Positions 57,626-64,000 of a DNA stretch of 64,000 nucleotides are shown piece after piece. Within the stretch, counting starts at the first letter, position 1; the number at the start of each line of letters is the position of its first letter. A program made the translations under genes and the position numbers. The stretch is from Voacanga thouarsii (lineage: Eukaryota; Streptophyta; Magnoliopsida; Gentianales; Apocynaceae), in contig JANUWF010001217.1 of NCBI GenBank assembly GCA_026120185.1, positions 558,001-622,000 of the forward strand, read 5' to 3'. A model generated the notes under the pieces. It was given only the letters and a program-made list of their open reading frames with translations. It made no database searches and was not told where the DNA came from.

Positions 57626-57875
57626 TACTCCCTCCGTCTCATAATATAAGTCGTTTGACTTAATTTCACAAATATTTTTTTTCTCCTAAAACACCCCTAT
57701 TTAAATGCCTGGAAACAAGAGAAGAGATGAGAGAGAAAGAGAGGAAAAGAGAACAATAAATAAGGACAAAAATGTAAAAATAGTTTTAAAACCTCCTTGA
57801 AAAATCCCTAACGACTTATAATTTGGGATAACAAAAATAATCTCTAACGACTTATATTATGAGACGGAGGGAGTA
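57626..57875. mobile_element. Stowaway (Tc1/mariner) MITE, 246 bp, TA duplication
   Basis: Element 57628-57873 with essentially perfect inverted ends: CTCCCTCCGTCTCATAATAT and its reverse complement ending GACGGAGGGAG. TA lies on both sides. Size, ends and target are those of classic plant Stowaway MITEs. No coding capacity. Confidence 0.95.
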
Positions 57876-58223
57876 ACAAAATTTAACTTGTGTGTTTTCT
57901 TCTCTCATTCAATTCAACTTTCATCATACTCCAATTTGTTCATCAATTGGTCCACCAACTAGACTAGGTTAGCGTTTTCAATTACGGAAACTTTAGCATG
58001 TAATCCGCTCACGTGGAACGCATGCATGAAAGAATTGTATTTCATATAATAAAAATGATACAAACAATTCTTCAATAAATGTAATTCACGAATCTAAATT
58101 ATACAGTACAACTATTCAATATATGTAATTAATGAGTCTATGGTCCATGCAAAAATTTCCCCTCAAATTGATTGCCACTCTTCTTCCAATTAAATGAATG
58201 AAAGAAATATTTGTGCAACATTG

Positions 58224-58419
<196 letters not shown>

Positions 58420-58638
58420 GAATCTTCTAATTCCATCCCCCATCTTCCTTAACTATAGGTTAAGTCATGGCACCCTTTGAGACATAGTTTAGTGGTTCAT
58501 GACCCTCTTAATACTCATAGTATGAATTGATGATCGCGGGATCAAAAAATTAAGATTTGATACTGAATCTATTATTAATGATTCAATTACTCCATTACCA
58601 TATATTTTACTTTCCGTTACTAAAATATTATTTTAAAA

Positions 58639-59183
58639 TGATAGATAATTTATTCAATCATATCCCACATTAGAAAAAGAAAAGTTTTGAAAAGTAGTTG
58701 TGCTCAAGAAGTAGTGTCTAAAGTACTCTTAATGGACATGTGTTTGACCCTTTAGTTAGTCCATTTTATAATAATTATATTTATTAAAAGGGCACTTGGG
58801 GCAACTTGGGCTTGTTTAAAAAAAAAAAAGAGACTTTCTTTTTATATTTTTCCTGAATTAATATTTCTTAAGGGATATAATTGTTTACAAAAAAAAAAAG
58901 ACTTTATTTTTATATTTTTTTCGAATTAATATTTCTTAAGGGATATAACTTTTGGATAAAAACTCTTTCAAATGGTTGTTACTTCTCATTTGATAACCAT
59001 TAAAGAGTTATAAAAATTGCAAAAATTTTACAGGTTTTAATCTGATTTTTTTTTTATTTCTACTTAAATTTCTCAGATATTTTGTTGTATTTTAGAATAA
59101 CTTATTTTGATAAACAAGATAATATTACACTCAAGATAGTGTAATCACGCCTCAAAGTTTGTTCTTTTTTTATTTTTCTAACA
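58639..59183 (+). mobile_element. Probable solo LTR related to copia-4, opposite orientation
   Basis: Starts TGATAGATAATTTATTCAAT and ends near TTTTTCTAACA. It shares ordered blocks with the copia-4 LTR (48873-49177): CAATCATATCCCAC, GGGATATAACTTT, AAAGAGTTATAAAAA, TTTTACAGGTTTTAATCTGA, GATAGTGTAATCACGCCTCAAAG. An internal direct repeat (TTTTATATTTTT...AAGGGATATAA, at about 58840 and 58905) makes it longer. No exact target duplication was recognised, so the limits are approximate. Confidence 0.65.
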
Positions 59184-59847
59184 AAAATAGCATCTAATAT
59201 TTGATTCAGAAAGATAAAACAAATAAATATTTAATGAAAAGAGTAACATATTAGCATTCCACAAGTAACCAATTATACAAGATAGATTCTGCAAATGTAA
59301 GTAAGCTAGACTGTATTATTCACACCTTCTTATGATATAAATCTTTTAGACTCATACAAAAGAATTAAAAATTCTAGAACAATGCATTTCATTAGTCAAA
59401 TTACATAAAAATGTCCGAGGTGACGTAATATCTTCTTAGTGGTATGTTCTTTAATAATGGGCAAAACCTTGAATCCTGAAAGAATTGCAAAAGCTGCAGT
59501 GTTATAATATAACCATAAAATTTACAGACGGTATTGATATGTGTGGTCTCAAGCATTGGCAAGGGACATGTAGCGGGCAAAAGGAGGAAAATGAGATTAA
59601 ACCATGTCGTATCATCCATAGAAAAAAAAAACAAAAGGAACAGAAGTACACAATGCTGAGAGAATGAACAATTCCCTCTGCTTTCCCATTGGGTCAACTA
59701 GTAGAATAAAAAGCTTCCGCCTTTAGCATTCCAACACACATACATATTTTGGAAAGGGAGCCGGCCACCTTCACTTGAGCTACCAAAATTACTACTTTTA
59801 TGACATTGGTGGTCGAAGAAAAGAGGCTGGCAAAGTGATCAGGTTCC
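59184..59847 (-). other. Region with the 3' UTR of the ROP gene
   Basis: The 3' UTR of the ROP/RAC gene should start at 59847 and run left. Its end is not defined here; by spacing it could reach about 59400. No other gene is supported. Confidence 0.4.
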
Positions 59848-62331
59848 CTAAGCAACACATCCTCCACAAACAATACCCCTGCTTTTAAAAGAAAGAAAGG
59901 AAATTAGTATATGTTGGACAAGAAACATGATTTTGAAGCTAATTGATGGAATGAAGTAAAAAAGCCTTCGATAAGATTATGCAGCGAAATATAACTCTTT
60001 GCATGAATCTGAAGACTAGTACTGGCATTCTGTAAAGCTAGAAATGTGAAAATACAAAATCTAATGCACGTGTACTACTACAGTGTTTGATGATTTGATC
60101 TGGGAGCATGGAAATTTTAAATTCAGTTCTACTTGTGGACTCCTACGTTTGCTTTTAGGCCATGCTTTAGTTGCTTATGCTATTTTTCTGCAGGTTTACT
60201 TGTACAATCAATGGTATCTGAAAGAAAGAACATAAATGAAACAGCAGAAATCTTGAAGCATCCTAAACTTCCTTATAGCTTTAGCTTATTTCATTTGTTT
60301 GATTCTATCTGTTTTGCTGGCATATCTGAAACTTGTAATAATAATCTTTCTTCAGCATTTAGCTCCTACTTGAATATGCTCACTAATAATTTGAAATTCT
60401 CACTGTACTCATTTATTCCTACCACTTAATTGGGATTTGATAAACTCTTGCATCTATGTAGCAGAATTCTGTGAAAATTTAGTTTCTTGAGACTAGACCA
60501 GGTTTTGTAGAACGGGAACTTTTTCCCTTTGAGCATATTTCACAACATGTACACTAGATATTTCAATCTTTATAATATGATCTGTTTGAGCTATTGCACA
60601 TGATCTGACTATCTAATTCTTCACCAAGCTTCAATAAAATTAATTAAACATTGATTCAAGTAAATAAATAAAAGAGATGCAGTACTCACACAAGAGAGCA
60701 ACCAGAGCTTCTATGCCTTTTCTTTCTTGCCATTTCCTTCCTCCTTGGAGGTTGAAGCACAACCTTGATTGCAGTATCAAAGACAGCTTTGACATTCTGA
60801 GAAATAACTACAGGAGTCAATTCGTTTCAACTTGACAATTGGATAAATCAGAGAATATTAACCTCTATGATTTGGCTCAGGCTAAACTGCAATCTACCTG
60901 CTGCGTTTTGGAGCTGCACTCTATATAAGCTGCTGCACCAATTTGTTTCCTAAGCTCCTCGCCCTGCATAAATTTTGTTAGAGAAACAGTTTACTTACCA
61001 AATCTATTCTCCGAGATAGTTCTATAAGAAGATTAAACAACCATACGCACTTGGGCAGATGTTATGAGATTAGAACCCATATGATCAGCTAAATAACCTC
61101 TGTCCTCACGAAGATCTGCAGATAAGAAAATATAAAGAAAAAAAATCTTCAGTCATTAACTCTTTAACATATGCTACACAACCACCAATTAGGACAAGCA
61201 TTCTTGATTGCAAATTGTGAATGGATCAGTTTATTGCATACCTAACTTTGTTCCAACTAGTACAATTGGAACATTGGGTGCAAATCGACGAAGTTCTGGC
61301 ATCCACTGAATGAAACATGAAATGGTAAACTTTAGATAATGTCTTCTATGCCAAAGCAATGCAAGAAAAAAGAGATCCTTTTTATCCCAAGTAATAGACA
61401 CATAATTAAGGAAAATCACAATCTTCTTTCAATCTTAGCGATTCATACACTTATTCAGAATGTACAGAGCAGTTTGCAGACTTCCATTTAAGATGCAAGC
61501 TGCAACTCAAATATGCAAATTATAAAAGAAAAGGCCACTAGAAAAGTAGTGCAGAAGACAAGTCGATTTCAGTGATACTATTACCTTCTTAAGGACATTT
61601 TCATAGCTCGCTCGACTAATCAGGGAAAAAGCTAGTACAAAGATGTCTGCACCTCTGTAACTCAGAGGTCTCAGCCTGCTGTAATCTTCCTGACCTACAG
61701 AGGACAAATTTCAAACAGTCAAGGTATAATACTAAAGCAAAAAATACAGAGCCCCCAAGCAAATCCAAATTTAAAGCTCAAGGTGGAAGGGCATACCAGC
61801 AGTATCCCATAATCCCAAATTGACAATGTTTCCATCCACAGCTACATTAGCGCTAAAGTTGTCAAACACTGTAGGAATGTAATCCTGGATAAAAGCCCAA
61901 TGTATGAGAGAGAGAATACCCAAAAAGAACCACCCTCCCAAAATGAAACAAAGTGAACCCAGCCTCTCAAGCTTCCTAATTGCAAAAAAACTAAACAGCA
62001 AAAATAGAACTAACATAACAAAGACCCAATCGTGTAGAAGCTTGTATGCAGAAGACAATGGGAAATCAAATGCAACAGGTACCATTTCATTTTTATGTGA
62101 ATGAATGAAACTGATCGGAAAATATCCTTTCAAGGTAGAGAAAACCCGTGTTCGTACGGAAACAAGAATAGCACAAATGAGAAAAATCGAAGGAAGAAAA
62201 AGAAAAAGAAGAATGGTTTAGAGTAAACTCACGGTTGGGAACTTGTTACTTGTGTAACATATAAGCATGCAAGTCTTTCCAACAGCTCCATCTCCTACTG
62301 TCACACATTTTATGAATTTTGAAGCACTCAT
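59848..62331 (-). CDS. Type II ROP/RAC small GTPase, ROP9/RAC7-like, 8 exons, 209 aa
   Basis: Plant Rho GTPase: a GTP/GDP switch on the plasma membrane controlling cell polarity and signalling. Exons on the minus strand: 62331-62233, 61884-61797, 61694-61585, 61305-61242, 61115-61051, 60963-60898, 60796-60690 and 59878-59848. All introns are GT-AG, and the phases join without a break (630 nt including the stop). Visible motifs: P-loop GDGAVGKT, effector region [44 protein letters not shown] and a polybasic ARKKRHR tail. The last exon adds the GC-x6-CG box ([14 protein letters not shown]), the S-acylation signature of type II ROPs. Sequence and length match my memory of Arabidopsis ROP9/RAC7 closely. 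An in-frame TGA at 60688-60686 is reached only if the seventh intron is not spliced. Confidence 0.93.
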
Positions 62332-62790
62332 CTTCAGAAACTCAAGCTTGGACACGAAGTTTTCAGTGTGAAGTTTCAATCTTGAACAGTAATTGCTGAA
62401 GCAGTTCAGCTACAGCAAATGTATCTTTAAAGTCCACCAAGTTTTAGAGCAAAAGTGAAAAGGGGATTCACAGAAAAGCAGTAGAAAGGAAAAGAAGAAA
62501 GCAGGGGAAGAAGAAGCGAAGAGTATCTCAAAATCTTTGTATAGACAAGAGGAAAGAGTTGGATGGAGAGAGAGATAGAGAGGCCCCTCTTGCTGTGGTC
62601 TTGTATTTTCAAGAAAAACATTAAAATAACTTCCAGACAAAGCGAGGATAGAGTCAAAGTGCCTCACTGCACTTTTCATCCCCTCAATAAATTTCAAATC
62701 CAACAGAAAATTTTTTTGAAATGAAGAAAGCTCAGTGGGACCTTTTCTCAAACGGCTCTTACCCACCTTTCTTGCTGGGATCCATTTTTT
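62332..62790 (-). other. 5' leader/promoter region of the ROP gene
   Basis: On the minus strand it contains a CT-rich tract (around 62560-62580). No TATA box is convincing. An upstream intron in the leader is possible but unproven. Confidence 0.35.
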
Positions 62791-64000
62791 GTGTATCTAC
62801 TGTGCTGTAGCGACATTATTCACTCTGTGCTTTAGGTAATTAACTTCACTTGTAACAGTCTCGTATTCCTACTGCCATGTGCCACAGCTAAGAAATATAG
62901 AAATCTAGGATTCTCCTAATAGGTAGGGGTAGCAGAATAACGACATTTGGTTTGTGAATTTGACGAAACCCCTGCTCAATAATGCGTGGCTAGTTATTGA
63001 TTTGAGATAATTGTGAAGTATAATTTTAATTTATTCATTTGTTATAATATATTTACTTCTAATCAAAGATAGTACTACTATCTTAAATTCTTGAATCGTG
63101 CCTTCTTGATCGGGGCAAAATAACCAAACTAGAACTAATTTAGTAGGGAAAATATGCTTAGATTTCAATAGCATCCCTCATCCTTGCAGTTACGTAACAT
63201 CTAACTTGAAAGAAAAATGCTGATAAGAAAGTGATGCAACATCTATTATTGAAATAGAAGGAGAGGACAAAGCACATTTATATCAAGTATCCTCTGGGCT
63301 CTGCCAATGTAAAGACAAGCGAATATACAGTGATGCAGATACTAGTTTTTATTGAGGTAGTTGTCTTTACTCTTTACTACTACACTTACCACGCATACAA
63401 CCTCAGACTCCTTAGTAATTGCTGGAACTGTGCTTCATTTGACCAACACACACATGTTCGCTTTCGAGGCCTGATGATTACTTGCATATGTCTTACACAT
63501 GCAGCAAATTCAATTGTAATAATGTTGGCCACAAGAACCTCACTTGAGATTCACTTGGGACTGGTATTGATTACGTGTGATTTTTTATCAGTTAAAATTA
63601 TTAGAATAGACTTCGCTCAGAGTATATCTAATCGATAACAATTGTGAATTTCTATGCATCAGAAAAAAAAAATGATTAATGAAGAGAGAAAAGAGAGAGA
63701 AAAAAAAGGAATGATTAATTCAGTATGCATGAATTAAAGCATGTGTTTCAACTGAAAAGTATTCAAATATTACACTACTGCTGGTTTGAAATCTTTTTTT
63801 TTTTTTCTTTCAAAACTAAAAAAACAGCTTTCTTTTAGGTTAGAGTGTCCAGAACTGTATATAAATTAGGACTTATCAAAGGAAGAGCATTGAAAAAGAG
63901 AAGACACTGAGAAATGTAAGCAAATTAAATTATTCCCAGAATTTGGTACCTTTGCTGCTGCAGAAACAGAAACAGAAACAACACATTACAAAAACAATTA
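62791..64000. other. Unassigned right edge
   Basis: AT-rich; no gene supported on either strand. An open stretch at about 63330-63638 has no recognisable domain. Confidence 0.4.

Noticed and set aside
60686..60796. ROP gene ending at the TGA in exon 7 (200-residue protein)
   Set aside because: A consensus donor overlaps this point, and a downstream exon restores the 209-residue type II tail with a GC-x6-CG box. I keep the short form only as a possible intron-retention product.
61771..62133. Open stretch continuing from ROP exon 2 into upstream sequence on the minus strand
   Set aside because: It is intron 1 read through; the true exon starts at 61884 after a CAG acceptor.
63330..63638. 102-residue plus-strand open frame at the right edge
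   Set aside because: No recognisable domain or gene structure.

Overview
The window is nuclear DNA from a flowering plant, most likely a eudicot. It is AT-rich. It carries spliced plant genes (a type II ROP GTPase and a RING-H2 protein) in a mass of typical plant transposable elements: Ty1/copia, Ty3/gypsy-type solo LTRs, CACTA, hAT, Stowaway and an RTE LINE. Nothing points to a bacterial or organellar sequence. All identifications are by eye; no database search was possible.

Layout. 1-1605: degenerate hAT transposase on the minus strand, running off the left edge. 1780-2876: unassigned. 2877-33189: a nested transposon block. A minus-strand copia element (copia-1) holds two related solo LTRs (5180-9450 and 29811-33009) and a plus-strand copia element (copia-2, 10090-29687). 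Copia-2 in turn holds a solo LTR in its pol region (14613-16064) and an 11.4 kb CACTA transposon in its right LTR (18125-29543). Target-site duplications support each inner insertion.

34471-35750: non-autonomous hAT-like element. 36370-37650: Stowaway-like ends around a 5'-truncated RTE LINE. 37954-43378: copia-3 with a perfect 5-bp target duplication. The middle of its gag-pol has been replaced by an antisense, intron-containing RWP-RK (RKD-type) transcription factor gene copy. 44287-44658: small intronless RING-H2 gene. 45272-46218: probable non-autonomous hAT. 48140-48289: one exon of a hypersensitive-induced-reaction (HIR) gene. 48873-50795: 3' half of a minus-strand copia (copia-4).

50952-57198: a complete but frameshifted hAT (RICESLEEPER-like) with a perfect 8-bp target duplication and a large internal tandem-repeat field. 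57628-57873: perfect Stowaway MITE. 58226-58419: (ATT)n of about 65 units. 58639-59183: solo LTR related to copia-4. 59848-62331: intact 8-exon type II ROP/RAC GTPase (ROP9/RAC7-like, 209 aa, minus strand). The rest, to 64000, has no gene I can support.

Only the ROP gene and the RING-H2 gene look functional. The main points of interest are two host-gene captures: the RWP-RK gene inside copia-3, and an N-terminal exon resembling FANCD2 inside the CACTA element. The last exon of the ROP gene is also easy to miss.
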